Of a stretch of 50,006 bases of DNA, positions 24,045 through 32,077 are shown one piece after another. How positions within the stretch are numbered: the stretch's first letter is position 1; each line of letters begins with the position of its first letter. The notes below the pieces were generated by a model, which saw only the letters and a program-made list of their open reading frames with translations, did not search any database and was not told where the DNA came from. The stretch is taken from contig NZ_JROO01000062.1 of the NCBI RefSeq assembly GCF_000826685.1, positions 1-50,006 on the forward strand. Reading direction: 5' to 3'. The translations under genes were made by a program, and so were the position numbers. The stretch is from Streptomonospora alba. Lineage in GTDB: Bacteria; Actinomycetota; Actinomycetes; Streptosporangiales; Streptosporangiaceae.

Positions 24045-24662
24045 GCGGAATCTCTTCGTGCAGAGGGGTGGGCTGCGCCGGTTCCGGGCAGGCGGAATCG
24101 CTGGATCGCGGGCGGGGAGGGGATTCGGCCGGGGTGCACCGGGTGACCGCAGCGGTAGGGGGATCGTACGAGATCGTCGGCTCCGGCGCGCGAGAAGGTT
24201 GCGGCTGTTCGTCCGTATATGCCGGGAAATTCAACGGAGATTTCTGCCCCATTGATGACCGCGCAATCTGCGACCGGAACTCGGGGAGGGCCGGGGCCTC
24301 CCACGTAGCGGCCGGTCCCGGCGCCGCATCCGGCGGTGGGGACGCTTCGGCGAGTTCGGGCACACGTGGCCCCATCGCGCGGCTTGATCGAGGGCACGGG
24401 CGGCTCCGAGAGCCCCGTGCCCCGGCCGTCAGCCTCCGCGGCCGACGCTCCAGGCGCTCCACATCCCAGGCGCTCCACATCCGCAGGATCCGGTTGCGCG
24501 ACGGATCGCGGTGGAGCGGTCCGGAAAGGGGGAGCGGGGATCTCCTCTGCGGCGCGTGGCCGATCCCTGTTCAGGCGCGCGGAGCACGGCCGGGCGGCCC
24601 GCTCCGCGCCGCCCGGCGGGCCGGGGGGGCGCGAGTCGCGCCCCCGGGCGCTCTGAGGCCGA
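24045..24662. other. intergenic region between LCP and GlsB-like genes
   Basis: 618 bases. Contains a perfect 16-base tandem duplication (CAGGCGCTCCACATCC at 24451-24466 and 24467-24482), a loose GGGCACGGG hairpin near 24390-24423, and two hairpins at 24577-24645 that probably terminate the GlsB-like gene. The AT-richer stretch around 24215-24275 may hold the LCP promoter. No gene seen. Confidence 0.5.
24625..24645 (-). terminator. terminator of the GlsB-like gene
   Basis: GGGGGCGCG-AGT-CGCGCCCCC, a perfect 9-base-pair stem 17 bases past the stop. A second 9-base-pair stem (24577-24585 with 24601-24609) lies just beyond. Confidence 0.65.
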
Positions 24663-24932
24663 TCAGGAACGCTTGCCGCTGCGCATGGCCGAGACCGCGC
24701 CGACGCCGGCGACCGCCAGCACGAGCTGGGTGATCAGCTCCCACCAGTCGATACCGGGCGTGTCCGCGTACCCGGCGAAGCCGGCGATCGCCGTGCCGAC
24801 CAGTGCGGCCGCGATGCCGACGACGATCGTCAGCCAGATCTGGATGTTCTGCTTGCCGGGCAGGATGACGCGGGCCAGTACGCCGATGATCAGCCCGATG
24901 ATGATCGCGGTGAAGATACCGGTGACCTCCAT
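24663..24932 (-). CDS. GlsB/YeaQ/YmgE family stress-associated membrane protein
   Basis: An 89-residue very hydrophobic protein with three transmembrane segments, typical of the GlsB/YeaQ/YmgE (transglycosylase-associated) family. It opens with FTAIIIGLIIGVLARVILPG, continues with a second helix rich in Gly and Ala (GIAAALVGTAIAGFAG) and a third ending before a basic RSGKRS tail. Family members are induced by general stress, with no firm molecular function. The ATG at 24932 has AAGGGGG 6 bases upstream. It stands alone, with its own terminator. Confidence 0.9.
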   Translation of the reverse strand: MEVTGIFTAIIIGLIIGVLARVILPGKQNIQIWLTIVVGIAAALVGTAIAGFAGYADTPGIDWWELITQLVLAVAGVGAVSAMRSGKRS

Positions 24933-25542
24933 GACGGTCCCCCTTCGAATCGGTAGTCCGTCACTGGTACCTGTTTCCCGAACGCGCGATGGGATGCGTG
25001 CAGCCCGTAATCGACTGGGTGGCGGCCGCCACCCGGCACCGCATCCCGCCGCGCGGCAGCCCGGACACCTGCGCCGCCCCCTAAACGGCGGGGATGCCGG
25101 CCCTCCCGCCGTACCCGCATATGCAAGTCCCTGCGTCCAGCACAAGCCCGGGCACCGTGCGGGACCGTCTCGCGCATCGGGTCATTCGTCCTCCTCTGTC
25201 TCGATAGCCCGGTGAAAAATGGCCGAATCCGGCCAAGATCGTCCCTTGCGTCCGCGATCGTGAGTGTTCTGGCAGTCATTTCGTATTTGTGAATCCCGAC
25301 GTCAGGAGAGCCGCACGGGGTTACCGGTCTGGTCGCCGGTCCGCCGCGGTCGTCCCGCTAGGGAAAACCACCTCACCGTGTCAAGACTGTTGCACGCCGT
25401 GATCTTCACTTATCGTTTCGTCTCATTCACCGAACGTTCGGTGGATCGGTGGGACGGGCTCACAAGGTCCGGACCGCCAGGGATTCGCGTCCGGTCCCGA
25501 GCCGGGCGCAGCGCCCTTTCGTTCCCGCTCAAGGAGAGGCAC
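24933..25542. other. divergent promoter region, GlsB-like and protease genes
   Basis: 610 bases between divergent genes. The notable element is a perfect 16-base palindrome CACCGAACGTTCGGTG at 25428-25443, 100 bases before the protease start. No open frame here has a good start site. Confidence 0.5.
25428..25443. promoter_or_regulatory. palindrome upstream of the secreted protease gene
   Basis: CACCGAACGTTCGGTG, fully symmetric. It is not a LexA box, which needs a 4-base spacer between CGAAC and GTTCG. Position suggests an operator for protease expression; the binding protein is unknown. Confidence 0.45.
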
Positions 25543-26664
25543 GTGCGAAAATCCCCCCAGTTCAAGGCACTCGGCGGCATCGCCCTGTCCGTCGGGCTGA
25601 TCGCAGCCGCCACCAGCGGCGTGGCGGCTGACACCGCACCGGCCGCGGCGCCGGAACAGCTCGACGCCATGCAGCGCGACCTCGGACTTACCGAGTCTCA
25701 GGCCAACAAGCTGCTCAAGGACGAGAGCAAGGCCCGTTCCCTCGAGAACGAGCTGCGCGGCGACCTCGGCTCCGACTTCGGCGGCGCCGTGTTCGACGCG
25801 AAATCCGGCGAACTGACCGTCTCGGTCACCGACGCCGAGGCGGCCGAGACCGTCGAGGACGCCGGTGCCGAAGCAGAGGTCGTCACCCACGGCGAGGACG
25901 CCCTCGACAAGGTCGTCAAGAAGCTCAACGCCGACGCCGAGGAGGCCGGATCCGGCGTGACCGGCTGGTACGCCGACGTCGAGGCCGACAATGTGGTCAT
26001 GACCGTCGAGAAGGGCTCGGCGAAGGCCGGCAAGGCGTTCCTCGCCGACGCCGGGGTCGACAAGGCCGCGGTCAAGGTGAAGGAGAGCTCCGAGAAGCCG
26101 AAGACCTTCGCCGACATCGTCGGCGGCGACGCCTACTACATCAACGGAAGTTCCCGGTGCTCCGTCGGCTTCGCCGTCACCACAGGGTTCGTCACCGCAG
26201 GCCACTGCGGTAGCAGCGGCGCCTCGGCCAGCGGCGCCAACGGCGGCAGCGGAACCTTCCAGGGCTCGGAGTTCCCCGGTAGCGACATGGGCTACGTCGG
26301 CGCCACCAGCAACTGGAACCCCACCCCGCGCGTCAACAACTACTCCGGTGGCACTGTGGCCGTAAACGGCTCCAGCCAGGCCGCTGTGGGCTCGTCGATC
26401 TGCCGGTCGGGCTCGACCACCGGTTGGCACTGCGGCACCATCGAGGCCCGCAACCAGACGGTGCGCTACCCCCAGGGCACCGTCTACGGGCTCACTCGCA
26501 CCAGCGTCTGCGCCGAGCCCGGCGACTCCGGCGGCTCGTTCATCAGCGGCAACCAGGCCCAGGGCGTCACCTCCGGCGGCTCGGGCAACTGCAGCTCGGG
26601 CGGCACCACCTACTACCAGGAGGTCAACCCGATCCTCCAGCGGTGGAACCTGAGCCTGGTCTGA
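25543..26664 (+). CDS. secreted chymotrypsin-like serine protease (S1, streptogrisin/alpha-lytic type) preproenzyme
   Basis: A 373-residue preproprotease. Signal peptide about 1-29, pro-region about 30-188 of the alpha-lytic type needed for folding, and mature enzyme of about 183 residues starting near ADIVGG. The triad is complete: His221 in FVTAGHCG, Asp248 in FPGSDMGYVG and Ser329 in AEPGDSGGSF. Six cysteines in the mature part (206, 222, 287, 297, 323 and one in SGNCSSGG) allow the family's three disulfides. SICRSGSTTGWHCGTIEAR is nearly the same as in the Nocardiopsis alkaline protease from memory, supporting the proposed taxonomy. The GTG at 25543 follows AAGGAG by 7 bases. It is exported by Sec and degrades extracellular protein. 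Confidence 0.96.
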   Translation: MRKSPQFKALGGIALSVGLIAAATSGVAADTAPAAAPEQLDAMQRDLGLTESQANKLLKDESKARSLENELRGDLGSDFGGAVFDAKSGELTVSVTDAEAAETVEDAGAEAEVVTHGEDALDKVVKKLNADAEEAGSGVTGWYADVEADNVVMTVEKGSAKAGKAFLADAGVDKAAVKVKESSEKPKTFADIVGGDAYYINGSSRCSVGFAVTTGFVTAGHCGSSGASASGANGGSGTFQGSEFPGSDMGYVGATSNWNPTPRVNNYSGGTVAVNGSSQAAVGSSICRSGSTTGWHCGTIEARNQTVRYPQGTVYGLTRTSVCAEPGDSGGSFISGNQAQGVTSGGSGNCSSGGTTYYQEVNPILQRWNLSLV

Positions 26665-26713
26665 CCTGCTGACAAACCCCGGCGGCCGCTAGCCGCTACC
26701 CCGACACAAGAAA

Positions 26714-26752
26714 CGGGCGGCCCCGGTGCACCATCTGCACCGGGGCCGCCCG
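26714..26752. terminator. bidirectional terminator
   Basis: Perfect 17-base-pair stem (26714-26730 with 26736-26752) and a 5-base loop CCATC, between the convergent protease gene and the gene ending at 26772. Confidence 0.85.
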
Positions 26753-26771
26753 CCTGTGTGGGAGGGGCGTT

Positions 26772-27587
26772 CTAGGAGTCTTCGTCGTCCTTCCAGAAGG
26801 CGGTGTGCTCCTCGACGTCCTTGTCGGTGCCCTTGCCTGTCTTGGAGCGGCGCGCCGAGGTGTCGGACTCCTCGGCCGCCCCCTGCTTGCGGCGGATGCG
26901 GCCGCGCGGGGCCGGTGCCTCGCCGCCCTCCGCGGAGGGCGCGGCGGGGGCGGACTTGGCCGCCGAGGAGGACCCGGATCCCTTGGCCGAAGACGACTTG
27001 CCCGAGGAGCCCGCGTCCTGGGCCGGGCCCGAGGCCTTGTTCGCCGCCTTCCCCGCGGGCTTGTCCGCGGATTTGTCCGCGGTCCTGATCGCGGAGGCGA
27101 CGTTGCGCGGCGAGCCGCCGGCGTGGATGTTCAGCGCCTCGTCCTCGACGTCGAGCATCTTCTGGACACTCTGCGGCAGGGCGGGCAGCCGCTCGTTGCG
27201 GAAGTGGGAGCCCAGCACCTCCAGCGCGTGGTCGCACAGCAGCGGCCGCATGACCGCGGGGTTGGCGTCGGCGAGCTCCCGCAGCTCGGGCAGCCGCAGT
27301 TCGCGCAGGAGGCGGATGATCGCCCGCATCCGCTCGCGGGTGCGGCGGTCGGAAATCGCCACCGACATCATCTCGGCCTCGGCCAGAGCCGGCGTCGGTT
27401 CGGTTCCGCCGTTCTCCGCGGCGCCCTCGCGTTCGGCGATGAACAGTCCGGTCAGTTCGCGAGTCGACTCGCGAGCGGCGACGCGGTTATCGCCCTTGCG
27501 GACCTGCCGGCCCTGGACCCAGGTCACGACGACGCTGGTCACCAGGCTGATGGATGCGCCCGTTAGGACGAGCAGCATGTCGTACAC
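26772..27587 (-). CDS. membrane-anchored protein of unknown function
   Basis: A 271-residue protein with one N-terminal transmembrane helix (about 3-24, MLLVLTGASISLVTSVVVTW), then a mostly helical cytoplasmic part (about 30-165) and a Lys/Ala/Ser-rich disordered tail ending in an acidic FWKDDEDS. It is not recognised as a known family. The helical part carries RRTRERMRAIIRLLRELRLP and LRELADANPAVMRPLLCDHA, suggesting a protein-interaction domain. The GTG at 27587 has GGAGG 6 bases upstream. A TTGACA element and a 28-base perfect palindrome lie upstream. It is monocistronic, convergent with the protease gene. Confidence 0.75.
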   Translation of the reverse strand: MYDMLLVLTGASISLVTSVVVTWVQGRQVRKGDNRVAARESTRELTGLFIAEREGAAENGGTEPTPALAEAEMMSVAISDRRTRERMRAIIRLLRELRLPELRELADANPAVMRPLLCDHALEVLGSHFRNERLPALPQSVQKMLDVEDEALNIHAGGSPRNVASAIRTADKSADKPAGKAANKASGPAQDAGSSGKSSSAKGSGSSSAAKSAPAAPSAEGGEAPAPRGRIRRKQGAAEESDTSARRSKTGKGTDKDVEEHTAFWKDDEDS

Positions 27588-27691
27588 GGAAGACCTCCGA
27601 GGGGGAAGCGGGGAGCGTGCCGTTATGGACGGCTTCGCGTGATCCGTGAGGATTCGCGAACGCGATGCGTGTTGTCAAGTTCGTGCACCGT

Positions 27692-27719
27692 CGTTTCGGA
27701 GCCGGCCGGCTCCGAAACG
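27692..27719. repeat. 28-bp perfect palindrome
   Basis: CGTTTCGGAGCCGG followed directly by its complement, no loop bases. It sits 14 bases upstream of the TTGACA element of the membrane-protein gene, so it could be a large regulator site; alternatively a cruciform or back-up terminator of the ligase gene. Confidence 0.7.
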
Positions 27720-27921
27720 GCCGCCCGCTCCGCCGCGCTTCGATGCGTGATCGCAGCCGGAAGCGCCCTTGACACATCGACGGCCGCGAATATGGACTTG
27801 CTCGGACGGATCTTGCCGAAGAGTCCCGCGCCTCGGTGCGAGGAGCGATGGACTGCGAGGTGCGGACGGACCGGCGGCGGCCGCCGATGAGGGGAGGGCG
27901 CGCCGCACACCGGTCGCGTGG

Positions 27922-27952
27922 CCGGTCCCGGGCCGTCGAGGTCCGGGACCGG
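27922..27952 (-). terminator. terminator of the acyl-CoA ligase gene
   Basis: CCGGTCCCGG (27922-27931) with perfect complement (27943-27952), 11-base loop, about 75 bases past the ligase stop. Confidence 0.55.
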
Positions 27953-28024
27953 TTCTCGGCTCCCGCTTCCTGTTCCTGCCGCGCCTGACGAGCGCCCCGG
28001 CGCAGTCTGCGGGGCGGCGGCGCG

Positions 28025-29566
28025 CTACCGCAGCTCGCGCTTGAGGATCTTGCCTGTGGCGTTCATCGGCAGGGCGTCGCGGAACTCCACCGAACGCGGG
28101 TACTTGAACGCGGCGAGCTGCTCGCGGCAGTAGTCGATCAGCTCCGCCTCGGTGGGCTCGGTGCCTTCCTCGGGCACGACGAACGCCTTGACCTCCTCGC
28201 CGTGGGTGTCGTGCGGAACGCCCACCACGGCGGCCAGCGAGACCGACTTGTGCGCGATGAGCACCTCCTCGACCTCCCGCGGGTAGACGTTGAACCCGCC
28301 GCGGATGATCAGGTCCTTCGCCCGGTCGACGATGAAGTAGTAGCCGTCCTCGTCGCGGCGGGCGATGTCGCCGGTGCGGAACCACCCGTCGCGCATCACC
28401 TCTGCCGTGGCCTCGGGGCGCCTGTAGTAGCCCTTCATGACGTTGTGGCCGCGCACGGCGATCTCTCCGGGCCCCTCGCCCTCGACCGTGTTCCAGTCGC
28501 CGTCGACGAGCTTCATCTGCACACCCCAGACGGGGAACCCGATCGAACCCGGTTTGGTGGGGCGGTGCATCTGGTTGAAGCTGGCCGTCGGCGCGGTCTC
28601 GGAGAGCCCGTAACCCTCCAGGATGTCCACGCCGAAGACCTCGCGGAACTCCTTGAGGACCTCCAGCGGTGCCGGCGAACCGCCCGAGACCGCCGACCGC
28701 AGGCTCGCGGGCACCTCCAGGCTGCCGGCGCGCACCGCCGACAGCAGCGCCCAGTACATGGTGGGCACCCCCGCGAAGAGGGTGACCTCTTCGTCGCGCA
28801 TCAGCTTCAGCGCCTCGACCGGCTCGAATCGGGGCATCAGCACGAGCTTGGCGCCGCGGCGCAGGCCCGCGTTCATGATGGAGGACTGCCCGAAGGAGTG
28901 GAACAGCGGCAGGACCGCCATCGTGGAGTCCTCGCCCCCGTAGCTGGGCACGAGCTCGTCGTTGACCATCGCGTTCAGCAGCATGTTCTGGTGGGTCAGC
29001 TCGGCGCCCTTGGGCCGGCCGGTGGTGCCGCTGGTGTAGAGGATTACGGCGGTGTCGTCGGCGGCGGTCTGCACCGACTCGAACCGGTCGGAGGCGCCCT
29101 CCAGCGCTCCCCACAGCGTCTGGGCCCCTTCGATGGAGGACTCGGTGGCCAGGGCGGCGCCGGGCAGCACGAAGAAGTGCTCGGTGCCGGGCGTGGCGTC
29201 GAAGGCCTCCTTGCCGCGCTCGCCCAGGGGGAGCTCGGGCGTGCCCTCGAAGCAGAAGAACGCCTTGGCCTCGGCGTCTTCCAGGTAGTAGGCGAGCTCC
29301 TGGGACTGCGAGAGCACGTTCACCGGTACCACGACCGCGCCCGCCTTGAGCGCGCCGAAGTAGACCATCGGGAAGTAAGGCAGGTTCGGGCACGCCAGGG
29401 CGACCTTGTCCCCGGGGCGGACGCCGCGTGCCACCAGCAGGTTGGCCACCTGGTTGGCGAGCCCGTCGACCATGGAGTAGGGCATGCGGATGTCGCCGTA
29501 GACCAGGGCCGTGCGGTCCGGGTTCTTCTGGGCGCTGTCCTCCAGCACGATCGCCAGGTTCAGCAT
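28025..29566 (-). CDS. long-chain fatty acid--CoA ligase, AMP-binding family
   Basis: A 513-residue acyl-CoA synthetase of the ANL superfamily, standard length for the bacterial FadD type. Core motifs are present: ILYTSGTTGRPKGAEL (phosphate-binding loop), GYGLSETAPT, GWFRTGDIARRDEDGYY (ATP ribose site), VDRAKDLIIRGGFNVYP (hinge) and the catalytic Lys in NATGKILKREL. It activates a fatty or aromatic carboxylic acid to its CoA thioester via an acyl-adenylate; the chain length cannot be read. The ATG at 29566 has AGGAGGA 7 bases upstream. A TetR-type operator at 29634-29651 resembles those of the TetR/MFS pair at 41 kb. Confidence 0.95.
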   Translation of the reverse strand: MLNLAIVLEDSAQKNPDRTALVYGDIRMPYSMVDGLANQVANLLVARGVRPGDKVALACPNLPYFPMVYFGALKAGAVVVPVNVLSQSQELAYYLEDAEAKAFFCFEGTPELPLGERGKEAFDATPGTEHFFVLPGAALATESSIEGAQTLWGALEGASDRFESVQTAADDTAVILYTSGTTGRPKGAELTHQNMLLNAMVNDELVPSYGGEDSTMAVLPLFHSFGQSSIMNAGLRRGAKLVLMPRFEPVEALKLMRDEEVTLFAGVPTMYWALLSAVRAGSLEVPASLRSAVSGGSPAPLEVLKEFREVFGVDILEGYGLSETAPTASFNQMHRPTKPGSIGFPVWGVQMKLVDGDWNTVEGEGPGEIAVRGHNVMKGYYRRPEATAEVMRDGWFRTGDIARRDEDGYYFIVDRAKDLIIRGGFNVYPREVEEVLIAHKSVSLAAVVGVPHDTHGEEVKAFVVPEEGTEPTEAELIDYCREQLAAFKYPRSVEFRDALPMNATGKILKRELR

Positions 29567-29633
29567 GGGGGCTCCTCCTACGTGCGGGGCACCGGGGTGT
29601 GGGGTGTGTCGGGTGCCATACTCCCAGAGAAGA

Positions 29634-29651
29634 ATACCGACTGGTAGGTAT
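29634..29651. promoter_or_regulatory. TetR-type operator upstream of the acyl-CoA ligase
   Basis: ATACCGACTGGTAGGTAT, an 18-base imperfect palindrome (7 of 9 pairs), 68 bases before the ligase start. It matches the sites at 41005 and 41054 closely, pointing to the same or a sister TetR regulator. Confidence 0.6.
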
Positions 29652-29729
29652 GACCGCGACGCACATCACAGGAGGAGTGCGCGGCCGCCCCGGGCGGCGG
29701 GCGGCCGCGCACCCAGCGGGGTGCGGGTG

Positions 29730-30563
29730 TCAGCCGATGTCGGGCATCCCCGTCAGCTCCAGGCTGCGCCGCCACAGCTCGGCGCGCGCAGCGGGGTCGT
29801 ACGCCTGCTCGTGGGCGCGTGCGGGACGGGTGCGGTCGAAGAACGCGCCGGTCGTCCCCTCGACGTCGGGGGAGGCCACGAGCCGGTGGACGGATTCGAC
29901 ACCGGTTTCGAGGCTGTCGTCGTGCCGGCCCACCTCGGACAACACCATCTTGGTCGGCATGAAGGTGGCCGGGTGCAGGCTGTTCACCGTCACCTCCTCC
30001 GCCGGAACGCGCTCGGCCAGCGCGAATCCGGACATGATCTGGGCGAGCTTGCTCTGGCCGTAGGCGCGCCAGCCGTCGTAGCCGCGCTCCAGCATCAGGT
30101 CGTCGAAGTCGATGGGGTGCTGGCCCGCGGAGGCCACATGCACGATCCGCGCCGGTGCGGACGAGCGCAGCAGCGGCAGCAGGTGGAGCGTCAGCGCGAA
30201 CCCGGCCAGGTGGTTGACGGCGAACCGCAGTTCGTAGCCGTCGGCGCCGGTCCGGCGTTCGCGGCCGTCGGGCTCGCCGGCGCCGACGCCGGCGTTGCTG
30301 ACGAACACGTCGAGCCGGTCGGTGCGTTCGCGCACCTCCTCGCCCAGGCGGTGCACTTGGGACAGGTCGGCGAGATCGGCGGTGACGGTGAGGGGCCGTT
30401 CGGCGGAGCCCGCGTCGACGACCTCGTCGGCGGTACGTGCGAGTTTCTCGGGATCGCGTCCGTGCAGGATCAGCGTGGCGCCGTCGCCGGCGAGGCGCTT
30501 GGCCAGGCCCTGGCCGAGGCCGTCGGTGGCGCCGGTGATGAAGACGGTCGGTGCATCGCTCAT
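29730..30563 (-). CDS. short-chain dehydrogenase/reductase
   Basis: A 277-residue SDR of the retinol-dehydrogenase/WW-domain-oxidoreductase-like kind. Residues 9-17 carry the cofactor motif ITGATDGLG. SNAGVGAGE lies at 89-97, the catalytic Ser is near 145 (VHVASAGQ), and Tyr168/Lys172 form the YxxxK pair in AYGQSKLAQ. Following the pair, VNSLHPATFMPTKM is typical of the subgroup. The substrate is unknown. The ATG at 30563 (MSDAPTVFITG) follows AGGGAA by 6 bases; the upstream open frame is Pro/Arg-rich and rejected. It lies about 160 bases downstream of the acyl-CoA ligase start on the same strand but is separate from it. Confidence 0.9.
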   Translation of the reverse strand: MSDAPTVFITGATDGLGQGLAKRLAGDGATLILHGRDPEKLARTADEVVDAGSAERPLTVTADLADLSQVHRLGEEVRERTDRLDVFVSNAGVGAGEPDGRERRTGADGYELRFAVNHLAGFALTLHLLPLLRSSAPARIVHVASAGQHPIDFDDLMLERGYDGWRAYGQSKLAQIMSGFALAERVPAEEVTVNSLHPATFMPTKMVLSEVGRHDDSLETGVESVHRLVASPDVEGTTGAFFDRTRPARAHEQAYDPAARAELWRRSLELTGMPDIG

Positions 30564-30897
30564 GGGGTTTCCCTCGACTCGTCGGGTCCGATGACTGAAG
30601 GCCGGAGCGCCCTCCCTCGCGGCGCGGCGGCCATGGTGCCGCACAACGGCCGGAAGACCGCGGCGCGGCGCGCGGGCCGCCCGAGGCCGGATGCGGCCGC
30701 ATGCGCACAGCCTCCCCCTGACCGGCTGTCCGTGAGCGATGCCCGACGAGTGCCGGGCGCCGCGGGGTGTGCGCAGCCGCGGCCGAGGGCCGGGCTCCCC
30801 GCACGTGAGGCGCTGAGGGGCGGCACGGCCCCGCCGTCCTGGGGCGTGGGGGCGGCCGTACGGCCGGTACCCCGTGGGAGGAGGGTAGGAAGTGGGC
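30564..30897. other. intergenic, divergent SDR and glutaredoxin genes
   Basis: 334 bases. One 12-base palindrome GGCCGTACGGCC at 30854-30865 lies 32 bases before the glutaredoxin-like start and may be an operator. Nothing else recognised. Confidence 0.45.
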
Positions 30898-31191
30898 ATG
30901 AGCGAACACGACCTTGCCGGCGTCGAGTTCCATTGGCGCCCGGGATGCATCTTCTGCTTCATGCTGCGCCTGCGGCTGCGTCGGCGAGGTGTCCCCATGG
31001 TTGAGACCGACATCTGGAAGACCCCCGGCGCCGCTGCCCGGGTGCGTGCCGCCACCGGCGGGGACGAGACGGTGCCGACGGTCTTCATCGGACCCGCCGC
31101 CCTGGTCAACCCGCACCCCGACGAGGTCGTGGAAGCGGTGCGCACTCACGCACCGCACCTGCTCGGTTCCGAGGGAGAAGGCGGGAGCTGA
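30898..31191 (+). CDS. glutaredoxin-like (mycoredoxin-type) protein
   Basis: A 97-residue thioredoxin-fold protein. Residues 11-20 read FHWRPGCIFC with the redox pair Cys17/Cys20. The downstream half keeps the family's cis-Pro strand (ETVPTVFIG) and the closing NPHPDEVVEAV helix. The order W-R-P-x-C-x-x-C is that of actinobacterial mycoredoxins, which reduce mycothiol mixed disulfides; mycothiol use is therefore inferred. The ATG at 30898 is chosen over the GTG two codons earlier because AGGA lies 7 bases before it. The gene stands alone. Confidence 0.85.
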   Translation: MSEHDLAGVEFHWRPGCIFCFMLRLRLRRRGVPMVETDIWKTPGAAARVRAATGGDETVPTVFIGPAALVNPHPDEVVEAVRTHAPHLLGSEGEGGS

Positions 31192-31371
31192 CCCGTGGTG
31201 GCGGTGTGCCGGGGGGCGGCGGGGCGCTGCGAAAACCGATTGACCTCGACTGCGCTTGAGGGATCAGAGTGGTGATCGGGACGGGAGCGCGGCGGCCGCA
31301 CGCGAGCGATGCGGCGGCGCGCCGCGTCCGTCCCGTCCACGAGCCCGCTCGACCTGCACAAGGGGCACACG

Positions 31372-32004
31372 ATGACGCCACTGCCGGAGACCTTCTTCGA
31401 CTCCATCTACGAGAACCGCACAGCGCCCTGGGTGATCGGGGAGCCGCAGCCGCAGGTCGTGGCCCTGGAGCGGGACGGCTGGATCAGCGGGGCGGTGCTC
31501 GATCCCGGCTGCGGTACGGGTGAGAACGCCATCCACCTCGCGCGCCGGGGCCATGACGTGCGCGGGGTCGACTTCTCCCCGCGTGCCGTGGAGGCTGCGC
31601 GCGCCAACGCGGCTGAGCAGGGAGCGGACGCGGAGTTCGAGGTCGCCGACGCCTTCGCCCTCGGGGAGGAGGGCCGCCGATACGACACCGTGGTCGACAG
31701 CGCGCTCTTCCACGTCTTCGAGGACGATGACCGCACGGCCTACGTCGCATCCCTCCACGCGGCCTGCCGCCCCGGCGGTCTGGTGCACGTGCTCGCCCTC
31801 TCCGACGCCGAACCGGGCATCGGCCCGCGGATCAGCGACAGCGCCATCCGGGACGCGTTCGGCGCGGGCTGGGAGCTGGAGGACCTGCGTTCGGCGCACT
31901 ACCGCACCGTGGCCCTCGGCGACGGCGACGCGGCGGCGATGGGAGTCGAGCCGGGCGACAAGGCCGACCAGGCGGCGTGGCTGGCCCGCATCCGGCGCCT
32001 TTGA
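31372..32004 (+). CDS. class I SAM-dependent methyltransferase
   Basis: A 210-residue methyltransferase of the Methyltransf_25/thiopurine-like type. Motif I is VLDPGCGTGENAIHLARRG near residue 43, followed by GVDFSPRAVEAARANA (acidic ribose-binding end) and a motif IV-like YDTVVDSALFHVF. The first 40 residues (FFDSIYENRTAPWVIGEPQP) match a common actinobacterial group annotated only as class I methyltransferase. Target unknown. The ATG at 31372 has AAGGGG 8 bases upstream. It follows the glutaredoxin-like gene by 180 bases and converges on the flippase-like gene. Confidence 0.9.
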   Translation: MTPLPETFFDSIYENRTAPWVIGEPQPQVVALERDGWISGAVLDPGCGTGENAIHLARRGHDVRGVDFSPRAVEAARANAAEQGADAEFEVADAFALGEEGRRYDTVVDSALFHVFEDDDRTAYVASLHAACRPGGLVHVLALSDAEPGIGPRISDSAIRDAFGAGWELEDLRSAHYRTVALGDGDAAAMGVEPGDKADQAAWLARIRRL

Positions 32005-32011
32005 GCCGGAG

Positions 32012-32038
32012 GGGCGCCGTGCGCCGGTGGCGGCGCCC
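32012..32038. terminator. hairpin between convergent genes
   Basis: GGGCGCC (32012-32018) with complement at 32032-32038, just after the methyltransferase stop. Modest stem, right place. Confidence 0.4.
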
Positions 32039-32077
32039 ATGTGACGGGCAGTCGCGGACTCGGGAGCGGTGCGCTGC

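Larger units (their letters stand above)
27588..28024. other. intergenic region with a 28-bp perfect palindrome
   Basis: 437 bases. Holds the terminator of the acyl-CoA ligase gene (27922-27952), a long perfect palindrome (27692-27719) and a candidate minus-strand promoter (TTGACA at 27678-27673, 18-base spacer, AATCCT at 27654-27649). No gene seen. Confidence 0.5.

Noticed and set aside
25201-25320. Possible riboswitch in the protease leader (GGTGAAAAATGGCCGAATCC region)
   Set aside because: I compared it mentally with FMN and ydaO-type patterns; too few conserved positions match and the downstream gene is not a known target.
25428-25443. LexA box before the protease gene
   Set aside because: CGAACGTTCG lacks the 4-base spacer between half-sites that the LexA box needs.
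28202-29647. 481-codon plus-strand frame antisense to the acyl-CoA ligase
   Set aside because: Composition is His/Gly/Val-rich as expected of an antisense shadow; the ligase has all family motifs.
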